Assembly: GCA_023411795.1 (NCBI GenBank)
Contig: JAEYOK010000016.1
Coordinates: 186,001 to 250,000, forward strand
Source: Bacillota bacterium
GTDB lineage: Bacteria; Bacillota; Clostridia; DSM-8532
Direction: 5' to 3'
Length of the DNA stretch: 64,000 nt
The position numbers and the translations under genes were made by a program. The notes beneath the pieces are model-generated. The model was not told the DNA's origin, made no database searches, and saw only the letters and a program-made list of their open reading frames with translations. This document shows, piece by piece, positions 28,749 to 36,667 of the stretch. How positions within the stretch are numbered: position 1 is the stretch's first letter; each line of letters begins with the position of its first letter.

Positions 28749-28947
28749 CGTCTTCTATCTATAAGTCTATTTCATTATATCAGAAAAATACAATGCCGAG
28801 AGGTTATTCTTCAAAGGGAGGTAGGGTTTATTATTCCATATAGAGGCGGGGGTTATGTCGCAATATGTCAAATCATTGAGTATCGCGTAATATTATGTTA
28901 GATTTAATAATATAATCAGGCAATTAAATAACAATAGGAGTATGCAT

Positions 28948-30219
28948 ATGGAGATATCAAAATTCGACAGGTTCGACATGCTAAAAAAGCCTATTAGACA
29001 GCGACATTTCTTAAGACCTATAACCTGGTTAATAAGTTATCCTGCCGTTTTGGCTCATCGTGTCAAAATAACCAAAGTTGGTATGAATGGGCTCAAACCA
29101 CCATATTTGCTATTGTGCAATCATAACTCCTTTATTGATTTTAAAGTAACAACTGTGGCTATTTTCCCTCATCGTGCTAATTATTTGGTGGCAATAGATG
29201 GATTTATCGGCCGCGAATGGCTCCTGAGAAACGTGGGCTGTATTTGTAAGCGTAAGTTTACAAATGATACGGTAATGGTCCGGCATATGAAAAAGGTCGC
29301 CGATAATGGCGATGTAATTGTACTTTATCCTGAAGCCAGATATTCGCTTTGCGGCACCAATGCAGTCCTTCCCGAATCACTGGGAAAACTGATTAAGTTG
29401 CTCAAAATTCCTGTTGTTACATTAATCATGCAGGGGCATCATGTTAATTCGCCTTTCTGGAATCAAAAAGATAGAAAGGTCAAACAAATGGAGGCAGTAT
29501 TGACTCAATTGGTGACAAAGGATGAAGTAGGTACGCTGGATTATAATGAAATCAACGAAAGAATCAATACGGCTTTTAAATACGACGATTTTGCATGGCA
29601 AAAGGAGAGAAATATCCGTATAAGCTATCCCGACAGAGCTAAGGGATTACATAAGGTGCTTTATCAATGCCCGAGCTGTTATACCCAGTATCATATGATG
29701 TCTAATGGAAACAAGCTTTGGTGTGATAGCTGTAAAAAGGAATGGGAGATGTCCGAGTATGGCGAGTTATCTGCTGTAAACGGGAAGACTGAGTTTAATC
29801 ACATTCCTGACTGGTATGAGTGGGAGAGAGAGCAGGTACGGAAGGAAGTTGAGAGCGGTACATACAGATTCGAATCCGAGGTAAATGTGGACTCTCTTCC
29901 TAACGCTAAAGGGTTTATAAATTTGGGTAAAGGTAAACTTACCCATGATATAAACGGTTTTTTACTGGAGGGTGAGTACGAAGGAGACCAGTATTCTGTT
30001 TCACTCAATGCAAAGTCTCTGTATTCCTGTCATATAGAATACAACTATTTAGGTAAACATGGCGACTGTATAGATTTAAACACATTAACTGACACATACT
30101 ATATATATCCTACTTGCAACCATTTTTCGGTAACTAAAATATCCCTTGCTACCGAAGAAATATATAAGATGTGGCGGACCAGTACGACAACAGCTATTCC
30201 TGTACCAAACAACTCATGA
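28948..30219 (+). CDS. PlsC-type acyltransferase with a zinc-ribbon-like insert
   Basis: A 423-residue protein. The N-terminal half is a 1-acylglycerol-3-phosphate acyltransferase-like domain with NHNSFID near residue 58 (NHx4D catalytic motif), and LYPEAR standing where the family has EGTR. The C-terminal half is unusual: it starts with a four-cysteine ribbon (CPSC and CDSC, about 241-267) followed by a beta-rich region. ATG 28948 is preferred over 28942 because AGGAG then lies seven bases upstream. It probably esterifies a lipid or surface substrate at the membrane face; the substrate is unknown. It is monocistronic and divergent from araR. Confidence 0.75.
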   Translation: MEISKFDRFDMLKKPIRQRHFLRPITWLISYPAVLAHRVKITKVGMNGLKPPYLLLCNHNSFIDFKVTTVAIFPHRANYLVAIDGFIGREWLLRNVGCICKRKFTNDTVMVRHMKKVADNGDVIVLYPEARYSLCGTNAVLPESLGKLIKLLKIPVVTLIMQGHHVNSPFWNQKDRKVKQMEAVLTQLVTKDEVGTLDYNEINERINTAFKYDDFAWQKERNIRISYPDRAKGLHKVLYQCPSCYTQYHMMSNGNKLWCDSCKKEWEMSEYGELSAVNGKTEFNHIPDWYEWEREQVRKEVESGTYRFESEVNVDSLPNAKGFINLGKGKLTHDINGFLLEGEYEGDQYSVSLNAKSLYSCHIEYNYLGKHGDCIDLNTLTDTYYIYPTCNHFSVTKISLATEEIYKMWRTSTTTAIPVPNNS

Positions 30220-30221
30220 GA

Positions 30222-31184
30222 TTATGACGATAATAGCTTCTCGACTTCTTCCAAACCGGGTAGCGCGGGTATAGCACCTCTTCTGCCTATACAAATAGCT
30301 GCCGCTGCATTGCCGAATCGTGCAAAATCAGCGGCAACGGCTAACTTAAGTTCGGAGGGTCTCATACCACTGTCTATGAGACGATATAAAAATGCTCCCC
30401 AAAAGGAATCACCGGCACCTGTGGTATCCACTACTTTACCAGTAAAGGCTGGAACTCTTTTAACTCCATCCTTTGTACAGATAAGGGCGCCGTCCTTTCC
30501 CAAAGTGACGGCCACACAGGAAATACCTAGCTTAATTAACTCAGAAGCAGCCTCCTCGGGCTGTTTTTTATCTGCTATGAGCCCTGTTTCTTCATCGGAG
30601 ATTTTTATTATATCGATAAGCGGCAAAATGGAACGCATCTGCTCTATTGCCTGTTCTTTGCTTACCCATAATGATGCACGATAATTTGGGTCATATGAAA
30701 TTACTGCCCCGGCTTTTTTAGCTTCTTTAATTGCATAAATGGTGGCACTTCTGGCCGGCTCGTCAGTCATTGAAAGAGAACCGACATGGAATACTGTTGT
30801 ATTATGTAGAATACTCTTATTTACATCTGATATTGCCAACCGGGTATCAGCGCCGGGTTTTCTGGCGAAGCTGAAAGAGCGCTCTCCGCTCTTAGAAAGA
30901 GATACGAAAGCAAGTGTGGTAAAAAAATCTTTATCTGTAACCATACCACAGGTATCTACTCCCATATTTTCAAGAGTTTCACGAAGAAATGCACCATGCA
31001 TGTCGTCGCCTACTTTTCCTATGAAAGAGGCCTTTTTACCAAGCTTAGAAATAGCACAGAGAACATTTGCGACTGCACCGCCCGGGTTTTGTTCGAAAAG
31101 GCGCATGCCTGATTCAGATTCGCCGTTCTCAGTGAAATCAATCAGAATCTCTCCTAGAGCTGCTATGTCATATTTTTTATACAT
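30222..31184 (-). CDS. PfkB-family fructokinase
   Basis: A 320-residue ribokinase-family sugar kinase beginning MYKKYDIAALGEILIDF. PGGAVANVLCAISKLG at about 35-50 forms the sugar site, and the C-terminal signature VDTTGAGDSFWGAF carries the catalytic Asp. Close resemblance is to fructokinases. ATG 31184 is chosen (GGAGTG upstream, 5 bases after the isomerase stop). Placed after a lyxose/mannose isomerase, it would phosphorylate the fructose made from mannose. Confidence 0.85.
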   Translation of the reverse strand: MYKKYDIAALGEILIDFTENGESESGMRLFEQNPGGAVANVLCAISKLGKKASFIGKVGDDMHGAFLRETLENMGVDTCGMVTDKDFFTTLAFVSLSKSGERSFSFARKPGADTRLAISDVNKSILHNTTVFHVGSLSMTDEPARSATIYAIKEAKKAGAVISYDPNYRASLWVSKEQAIEQMRSILPLIDIIKISDEETGLIADKKQPEEAASELIKLGISCVAVTLGKDGALICTKDGVKRVPAFTGKVVDTTGAGDSFWGAFLYRLIDSGMRPSELKLAVAADFARFGNAAAAICIGRRGAIPALPGLEEVEKLLSS

Positions 31185-31189
31185 AAAGT

Positions 31190-31873
31190 TCACTCCATTG
31201 CCTTGGGATACTCGTTGCATAGAAGATATAGCGGTGCTTCATCTTCCTCAATTTCAGGGAAACGCCCCTGTTCTTCATAGAATCGGTTGTCAGTGTTGTC
31301 ATCATTAACCATTGAAACCTCTCCTATCAATACTTTACCATGCCCCTTTTCAGCCCAAAATGCATGATATTGGCCCTGAGGAAGAGTTATACTCATACCC
31401 GGGGTTAGGCGCAGAATAGAAGCTGAAGAAACTGTGGTTATGCAACCGTCAATGTTTACTTTAACAGGTGTATCCTGAATATTACCGTCATTGTCGGAAT
31501 TCCAGACCTGAATCATTAGATTGCCACCACCGCGGTTGATGATGTCCTCCATTTTGCTCCAGTGAAAATGATTAGGACAAATCTGATTCTCTTGAGAGAT
31601 CAAAAGCTTCTCCGCATAAGGTTTTTCATATTTCTTATTGTGCTGATTTCCGTTTCTTAATGTGAAAAGTACAAGCCCGATTTCATTAAATCTGCCATGC
31701 CCGTAATCAGTAATGTCCCATCCCAGCATATTGTCACGAATCTCATCATACTCATGTCCGGCCTTCTCCCATTGAGAAGGAGACCAGAATGCAAAAGGGG
31801 GCAAATTGAAACCCATTGACCGGATAAAGGTCTCTGCTTCGCGTAATAATTTATTTATTTCAGAACGTTTCAT
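31190..31873 (-). CDS. D-lyxose/D-mannose ketol-isomerase
   Basis: A 227-residue cupin-fold isomerase. NHFHWSKMED supplies two His and one Glu, and GQYHAFW the third His, of the metal site of the D-lyxose isomerase family (EC 5.3.1.15). These enzymes convert D-lyxose to D-xylulose and D-mannose to D-fructose. ATG 31873 has GGAGGG six bases upstream and is preferred to the longer frame from 31897. The adjacent fructokinase suggests mannose to fructose to fructose 6-phosphate. Confidence 0.88.
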   Translation of the reverse strand: MKRSEINKLLREAETFIRSMGFNLPPFAFWSPSQWEKAGHEYDEIRDNMLGWDITDYGHGRFNEIGLVLFTLRNGNQHNKKYEKPYAEKLLISQENQICPNHFHWSKMEDIINRGGGNLMIQVWNSDNDGNIQDTPVKVNIDGCITTVSSASILRLTPGMSITLPQGQYHAFWAEKGHGKVLIGEVSMVNDDNTDNRFYEEQGRFPEIEEDEAPLYLLCNEYPKAME

Positions 31874-31897
31874 AATATTCCCTCCCCGTATATACAA

Positions 31898-32098
31898 TTA
31901 TATAATTTTTTTATATATAATAACACCCAATTATGTTTTAATACGACAACAAATCGAGCGGTGTGCTTTAACCGCCCGATTGTTTTCACCTAAAGGACTT
32001 CCTGCTACGATAATGCGGTAGGAGGTGCACTTTCGCAAGAAGAAGCCTAAGCCTGATTTTACATTTTGAGAGTTAATTAAAAATGGTGTGCCGTATGA
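31898..32098. other. Intergenic region with two hairpins
   Basis: An imperfect stem, AATCGAGCGGT paired with ACCGCCCGATT (31952-31981), lies downstream of the esterase stop and is a plausible terminator. A second imperfect dyad, CACCT...CCTGCTAC with GTAGGAGGTG (about 31988-32031), is of unknown role. No coding sequence was seen. Confidence 0.5.
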
Positions 32099-33160
32099 TT
32101 AATCGGTGCCAAGATGCTCAGTAAAGAATGGAAGAACGCGATTTTGAATACTGTCGGTATTTACATGTCCTCCCTTAAAATCGTAGATAACGTGTTCAAT
32201 ATTGTTTTCATTGAGCAGTTCGGAAAAATAAATGCTTCCATCAGCTATCCAGGCGTATTGGTCCCTTGAGCTGTAGTCAATCTGAATACCTTTAAGTCTA
32301 TCTGCTTTAGCCAAATAGTCGGATAATTTCCCTTTTAGATTTCCATAACCATTTTCCCAATTATCAACGATATTATTATCTGCTTCGCTTCCATCGAATT
32401 TAGGAATCTGAGCCGAAGTTTCGTTATTAACGTCTGGGGAGAAGGCTACACCGTAGGCAGTCTTGAACCCACTATCCCAGCTTCTAAAAGCTGCTTCTAA
32501 GCCATTCTCATCAAATAACCCTGGACAGATTGCAAATACAGACGAAAATACGTCAGGGTATCTCATAGCCAAATTTATTGCACCGAAGCCCCCCATTGAG
32601 AATCCCATAATACCTCTGGATTCCTTTGAGGAAATTGTTCTGTAATTCTGGTCTACATAAGCTATGACATCTTTGATGACATAATCCTCCCAGTTTCCCG
32701 AAACGGGTGAATTAACGAAGAAGGAGCCTTGGTAGCTATTTCTGCCGTTAACACTAACAACTATGAATTCACCAATACCTGTCTTACCCATTACGTCTTT
32801 GCTAAGCATCTCAAAGCTATTAGCTTCTATAGGGTTACCACCAAAGCCATGTAAATAGTATATTACCGGATAATTTCTGGAGGTGTCATCATAGTATGAT
32901 GGGGGTAATATGACAAGTGTTGGCTGATCATTGGGAGTTTGAAAAAATTCACTGTTTAGTGATGGCGCGGGTATTGTTATAATCAATGAAAAATCTTCCA
33001 CTTCAGCCACACTCTGAGTTTTATCTTCAGGAATAGGAGTTACTTCAACAGTGGGTGAAGTTTGTGGCTGATTACTTTGATAAGTCTTATTTACATTTGA
33101 GCAGGACGTAAAACCTATAAGTAAAACTAAGATAATAATAGAATTAATAACTTTTCTCAT
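32099..33160 (-). CDS. Secreted esterase lipoprotein, esterase D/feruloyl-acetylxylan esterase-like
   Basis: A 353-residue alpha/beta hydrolase of the esterase (PF00756) family. The lipobox GFTSC places the modified Cys at 20, and a Pro/Thr-rich linker runs to about 50. The nucleophile elbow GFSMGG carries Ser188, YLHGFGG at about 102-108 forms the oxyanion region, and GGHVNTDS near the C-terminus supplies the catalytic His. Such enzymes remove acetyl or feruloyl groups from plant polysaccharides, which suits the window, but the substrate is not shown. Monocistronic. Confidence 0.8.
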   Translation of the reverse strand: MRKVINSIIILVLLIGFTSCSNVNKTYQSNQPQTSPTVEVTPIPEDKTQSVAEVEDFSLIITIPAPSLNSEFFQTPNDQPTLVILPPSYYDDTSRNYPVIYYLHGFGGNPIEANSFEMLSKDVMGKTGIGEFIVVSVNGRNSYQGSFFVNSPVSGNWEDYVIKDVIAYVDQNYRTISSKESRGIMGFSMGGFGAINLAMRYPDVFSSVFAICPGLFDENGLEAAFRSWDSGFKTAYGVAFSPDVNNETSAQIPKFDGSEADNNIVDNWENGYGNLKGKLSDYLAKADRLKGIQIDYSSRDQYAWIADGSIYFSELLNENNIEHVIYDFKGGHVNTDSIQNRVLPFFTEHLGTD

Positions 33161-33296
33161 GATAAATCATTCCTTCCGTGTCTACTTATTGTAAAGGATA
33201 ATAAATCGCGTTCTTAATTAATAATCATTTCTTGCTAACTTATAGGAGTAATAATATAATTTTATTAATTCAATAATTTGGTGAAATAGTGGTATT

Positions 33297-34220
33297 ATGA
33301 AGAATTTATCAGTAAAAGAAACAATAGAAAAAATCATTAATTTTATAGAAGATAATATAAAGGAGCAAATCAGGCTTGAAGATATTTCAGTAGATGCATG
33401 TATATCAAAGTTCCACCTCCATAGGTTATTTACATATGCTACAAATAAACCTCTTATGAAATATGTACGTTCCCGTAAGTTAGTATCCAGCCTGAATGAG
33501 CTTTTAGTAAGCGATTTAAAAATAATAGATATAGCCCAGGAATATGCTTTCAATAACGAGCAGAATTATATCAGGTCTTTCAGAAATGAATTCGGGATTA
33601 CTCCTTCAAAGTATAGAAAGGGTAACCATGAAATATCTGTACAGGAGAAGATTGATTTAAACGAGTATTACGATATTGCCAGCGGTGCAATTATGAAGCC
33701 TTTTTTTGTATCCAGGCCTGAGTTTTATGTTGTTGGCGTGAATCATAATCTAAGTTTTAGAGATGATGTTTTGGACAAGGACATGCCAAACAAAGCAGGA
33801 AATGATTTTTACATTAATCAAAAAAGCAAGATTAAAAATACTTTAAACCCTAATATGTACTATGGTATAACAGTAGAACCCTCATTTGATAGTGACCTGG
33901 TTACATATATGTGCTCTCTGGAAGTACCAGGCCTTGGACAAATACCCGAAGGAATGTCAGCAAGGATGCTGCCGGCCTCCCAATATGCTGTGTTTAAATA
34001 CATTGGCTTCTTTCATCCCAGCAAGCTGACCTTCCATGATTTTAAGCATATATGGGAATTCATTTATACAGCATGGCTACCGGCCTCTAATTATATTAAA
34101 AAGCAAAATTTTCATTTTGAGCGTATAGATACTAACATTGCTTCGGAAGAATATTGCGAAATGGATCTCTATTTACCTGTGGTAGAAAAGAGGCAAGAAG
34201 AACACCAGGGCTGTCTATGA
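33297..34220 (+). CDS. AraC-family regulator with GyrI-like effector domain
   Basis: A 307-residue protein. The paired AraC helix-turn-helix lies at the N-terminus (about 5-105, DACISKFHLHRLFTY and EYAFNNEQNYIRSFRNEFG), and a GyrI-like small-molecule-binding domain follows (about 135-300), as in Rob- and BltR-type regulators. The ribosome site is weak (GGTG region). It is divergent from the esterase by about 136 bases. Targets are unknown. Confidence 0.85.
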   Translation: MKNLSVKETIEKIINFIEDNIKEQIRLEDISVDACISKFHLHRLFTYATNKPLMKYVRSRKLVSSLNELLVSDLKIIDIAQEYAFNNEQNYIRSFRNEFGITPSKYRKGNHEISVQEKIDLNEYYDIASGAIMKPFFVSRPEFYVVGVNHNLSFRDDVLDKDMPNKAGNDFYINQKSKIKNTLNPNMYYGITVEPSFDSDLVTYMCSLEVPGLGQIPEGMSARMLPASQYAVFKYIGFFHPSKLTFHDFKHIWEFIYTAWLPASNYIKKQNFHFERIDTNIASEEYCEMDLYLPVVEKRQEEHQGCL

Positions 34221-34282
34221 AACAATTTGTATTTCTTTATGACAGCCCATTATATTAATAAACAGAGAAGCATCATAAATGA

Positions 34283-35200
34283 TCAACGTGAAAACATGCT
34301 AAGTAATCTTATAAAATGATTTGACTCGCGGAGGACATGATCGCCCAGAAGCGGGATAATAATAGACTTTATCTTACAGCTTAATAAACCTTGCGTGCCG
34401 GCTGTATTGAAATCTCTAACTTGCTGTGTCGCTACAAGGCTGTCCATAGTTACTTGACTGAGTGGAATTGTACGGTTCATAGCCTGAATTGCCTCGGCTG
34501 TCAATGCGTCAAATTGATTTCCAAAATCGTTAGCCTTCATAATAAGGTCATTTTCTGTAGGGTCCAAAAGTCCTCTTATGAATTTTGAATGTTCAGCCAT
34601 AATTCGATTCCAGAAAACCTCCTGCTCGTATGCTTCCTGCTCAATATTAACATCTGCACGATCCTGTAGTCTTTGAATTGACACCAGATATAACTTGGCT
34701 TCTCTTAAGATGTGATCAATGAGCAATGGGTAATTCATTGTAAAGAGTTTGCATGATAATACTTCAGTCAATACTTTTGTCTTAAACTTAATCAGGCTGC
34801 TTACAAGTCTTATGGCATTTTCGTTCAATGCGTGTACACGCCGTTCTAGCGCAGGGTTATGAACCATGCCTCCACTAAACAGGTTTGCTTCGGCTTTAGT
34901 AATGCTTGTTGCCAGTGGGACACCTGTGTAAAAGATAGTAGCCTGCTCGGCCGGCAATGTATATGGTGTAATCACTTCGCCCGAGTTTAATACATCCTGG
35001 TCAACGACTCCATTTGATAGCGCTACTACTTCATTCATCAAGCGGTCGAAGGCCCTTCGGTGAGCATCAGCCTGTTCTATAAAGTTATTATCTTTCGCAG
35101 TAAAACCTGCTTCAAGGAAAAAAGAATGTTCTTTCATAATTCGACCAAAAAACAGGTGTAAGGCAAGGGACTGTTTTATAAAATCATTTACCGAAATCAT
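34283..35200 (-). CDS. DUF2935 protein
   Basis: A 305-residue helical protein with two similar halves, each opening with a stretch like LFFGRIMKEHSFFLEAGF (about 14-31) and VFWNRIMAEHSKFIRGLL (about 167-184). This internal duplication is typical of DUF2935 proteins of Clostridia and Bacilli, whose His/Glu-rich four-helix bundles suggest metal binding, though no function is established. The frame is open to 35281, but ATG 35200 has AGGAG seven bases upstream. It is divergent from the GntR-ABC operon. Confidence 0.85.
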   Translation of the reverse strand: MISVNDFIKQSLALHLFFGRIMKEHSFFLEAGFTAKDNNFIEQADAHRRAFDRLMNEVVALSNGVVDQDVLNSGEVITPYTLPAEQATIFYTGVPLATSITKAEANLFSGGMVHNPALERRVHALNENAIRLVSSLIKFKTKVLTEVLSCKLFTMNYPLLIDHILREAKLYLVSIQRLQDRADVNIEQEAYEQEVFWNRIMAEHSKFIRGLLDPTENDLIMKANDFGNQFDALTAEAIQAMNRTIPLSQVTMDSLVATQQVRDFNTAGTQGLLSCKIKSIIIPLLGDHVLRESNHFIRLLSMFSR

Positions 35201-35286
35201 ATGACTACTCCTAACACATAAATTACTACGAGAACTTGTACTATATAATATGATTTGGATGCACAATATGTTATCTAACAAGCTTG

Positions 35287-35315
35287 TTGACAGCTAATAA
35301 TAACTAATATATAAT
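35287..35315 (+). promoter_or_regulatory. Consensus sigma-A promoter of the GntR-ABC operon
   Basis: TTGACA (35287-35292), a 17-base spacer and TATAAT (35310-35315): an exact consensus match. Transcription should start near 35322, inside the palindrome that follows. Confidence 0.9.
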
Positions 35316-35345
35316 AGGCGTACTATAACACATAGTACACCTATT
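35313..35345. promoter_or_regulatory. 33-bp near-perfect palindrome, candidate GntR operator
   Basis: AATAGGCGTACTAT (35313-35326) and ATAGTACACCTATT (35332-35345) are inverted repeats with one mismatch and a 5-base centre. The dyad overlaps the -10 element and the start of transcription, the position expected for autorepression by the GntR product encoded just downstream. Confidence 0.85.
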
Positions 35346-35381
35346 ACACGTTAGACTATAAAAGCGAAAGGAGTGAGACCT

Positions 35382-35774
35382 ATCTTTGCAATAGATTTGA
35401 GAAATCCGAAGCCTATATACGAACAGATAAAAGAAAATATAAAACAGTTAATCATTACCGGTGCTCTTAAACAAGATGAGAAGCTTCCTTCCATAAGGGA
35501 GTTGTCTCAAGACACATCTATAAATCCAAATACCATCCAAAAGGCGTACAGGGACTTGGAGTCTGAAGGATTCATTTATGTGGTAACAGGGCGGGGTAAT
35601 TTTGTGGCACCCTCACCGAGAAAACTTGATACTAAACGGGTTGAAGCTCTTTATAATTCACTGAGGGCTATAGTAGGCGAACTTGCATTTTTAGGTGATT
35701 CAGAAAGTAATATTATTAATATTGTCCGAAAGGCAATTACACACTCCGATCTACAAGGAGGAAATAAAGAATGA
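35382..35774 (+). CDS. YtrA-type GntR regulator, apparent AUC start
   Basis: A short GntR regulator of the YtrA subfamily (about 130 residues): a winged helix with LPSIRELSQDTSINPNTIQK and a short C-terminal dimerisation tail. The only standard start in frame before the conserved region is GTG 35373, which overlaps the ribosome site GAAAGGAG (35366-35373) itself. ATC at 35382 lies eight bases after that site and would give (M)FAIDLRNPKPIYEQI, exactly the usual YtrA N-terminus. Its stop overlaps the ABC ATPase start (ATGA). It probably represses its own operon through the upstream palindrome. If GTG 35373 is used, the protein is three residues longer. Confidence 0.85.
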   Translation: MFAIDLRNPKPIYEQIKENIKQLIITGALKQDEKLPSIRELSQDTSINPNTIQKAYRDLESEGFIYVVTGRGNFVAPSPRKLDTKRVEALYNSLRAIVGELAFLGDSESNIINIVRKAITHSDLQGGNKE

Positions 35775-36667
35775 TAGAAATCAGAAACTTAAAAAAATCA
35801 TTTGAAGGATTTTATGCACTAAACGGTACCAACGCTACAATTGAGAAAGGTTCTGTTTATGGGCTTGTTGGGCCTAACGGGGCTGGGAAGACTACTCTGA
35901 TTAAACATCTTGCAGGCGTTTTTATTCAGGATTCCGGCTCAATTACTGTAGAAGGGCAGCAAGTATACGAAAATGTTCAGGTAAAATCAAGGATGTTCTA
36001 TATACCTGATGAAATATATTTCTTTCCCCAGGCATCGATTATGGATATGAAAAATTATTATAAGTCTATATACCCGAGTTTTGATGAGGTTAGATTTAAG
36101 AAGCTTCAGGAAGTCTTTCCGATTAATCCGAAAAAAAGCCTTAAACGGTTCTCAAGAGGTATGCAGAAACAAGCGGCATTTTGGTTAGGAAGCTCAACTC
36201 GTCCTGATATTATGTTATTAGATGAACCGGTGGACGGGCTCGACCCGGTAATGCGTCGTAAGGTCTGGAGCGTATTATTGCAGGATGTAGCCGACCGTGG
36301 AATGACCGTATTTGTCTCATCCCACAATCTAAGAGAATTGGAGGATGTTTGTGATCACGTTGGCATCATGCATGAGGGAAAAGTCATAATTGAACGTAGC
36401 TTGACAGAGCTTCAAAATAATATTATTAAGCTTCAGATTGCATTTGAAGACGAACTTCCTGAAGAAGTGAACAAACTTAACATTTTAAGCCGACAAAAAA
36501 ACGGCCGGGTTTGGATACTTATCGTTAGAGGTGACCAGGAGAGCATTTTAAGTAGCATAAATAAGCTTAATCCATTGCTGGTAGATGCTCTGCCCCTCTC
36601 TCTTGAAGAAATCTTTATCTATGAACTTGGAGGTATGGATTATGCCGTTAAAAACATCGTACTTTAA
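35771..36667 (+). CDS. ABC transporter ATP-binding protein, YtrB-like
   Basis: A 298-residue single ATPase domain: Walker A GPNGAGKTT near residue 40, signature-like SRGMQKQ near 125, and Walker B IMLLDEPVDGLD near 140-151. It overlaps the GntR gene by 4 bases and is followed by the membrane subunit, so it is the motor of the exporter in this operon. YtrA-linked ABC systems respond to cell-wall-active antibiotics in Bacillus, and a similar role is plausible. Confidence 0.9.
   Translation: MIEIRNLKKSFEGFYALNGTNATIEKGSVYGLVGPNGAGKTTLIKHLAGVFIQDSGSITVEGQQVYENVQVKSRMFYIPDEIYFFPQASIMDMKNYYKSIYPSFDEVRFKKLQEVFPINPKKSLKRFSRGMQKQAAFWLGSSTRPDIMLLDEPVDGLDPVMRRKVWSVLLQDVADRGMTVFVSSHNLRELEDVCDHVGIMHEGKVIIERSLTELQNNIIKLQIAFEDELPEEVNKLNILSRQKNGRVWILIVRGDQESILSSINKLNPLLVDALPLSLEEIFIYELGGMDYAVKNIVL

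Noticed and set aside
30739..31308. 189-residue frame opposite the fructokinase and isomerase
   Set aside because: Spans two real genes antisense; no ribosome site or domain.
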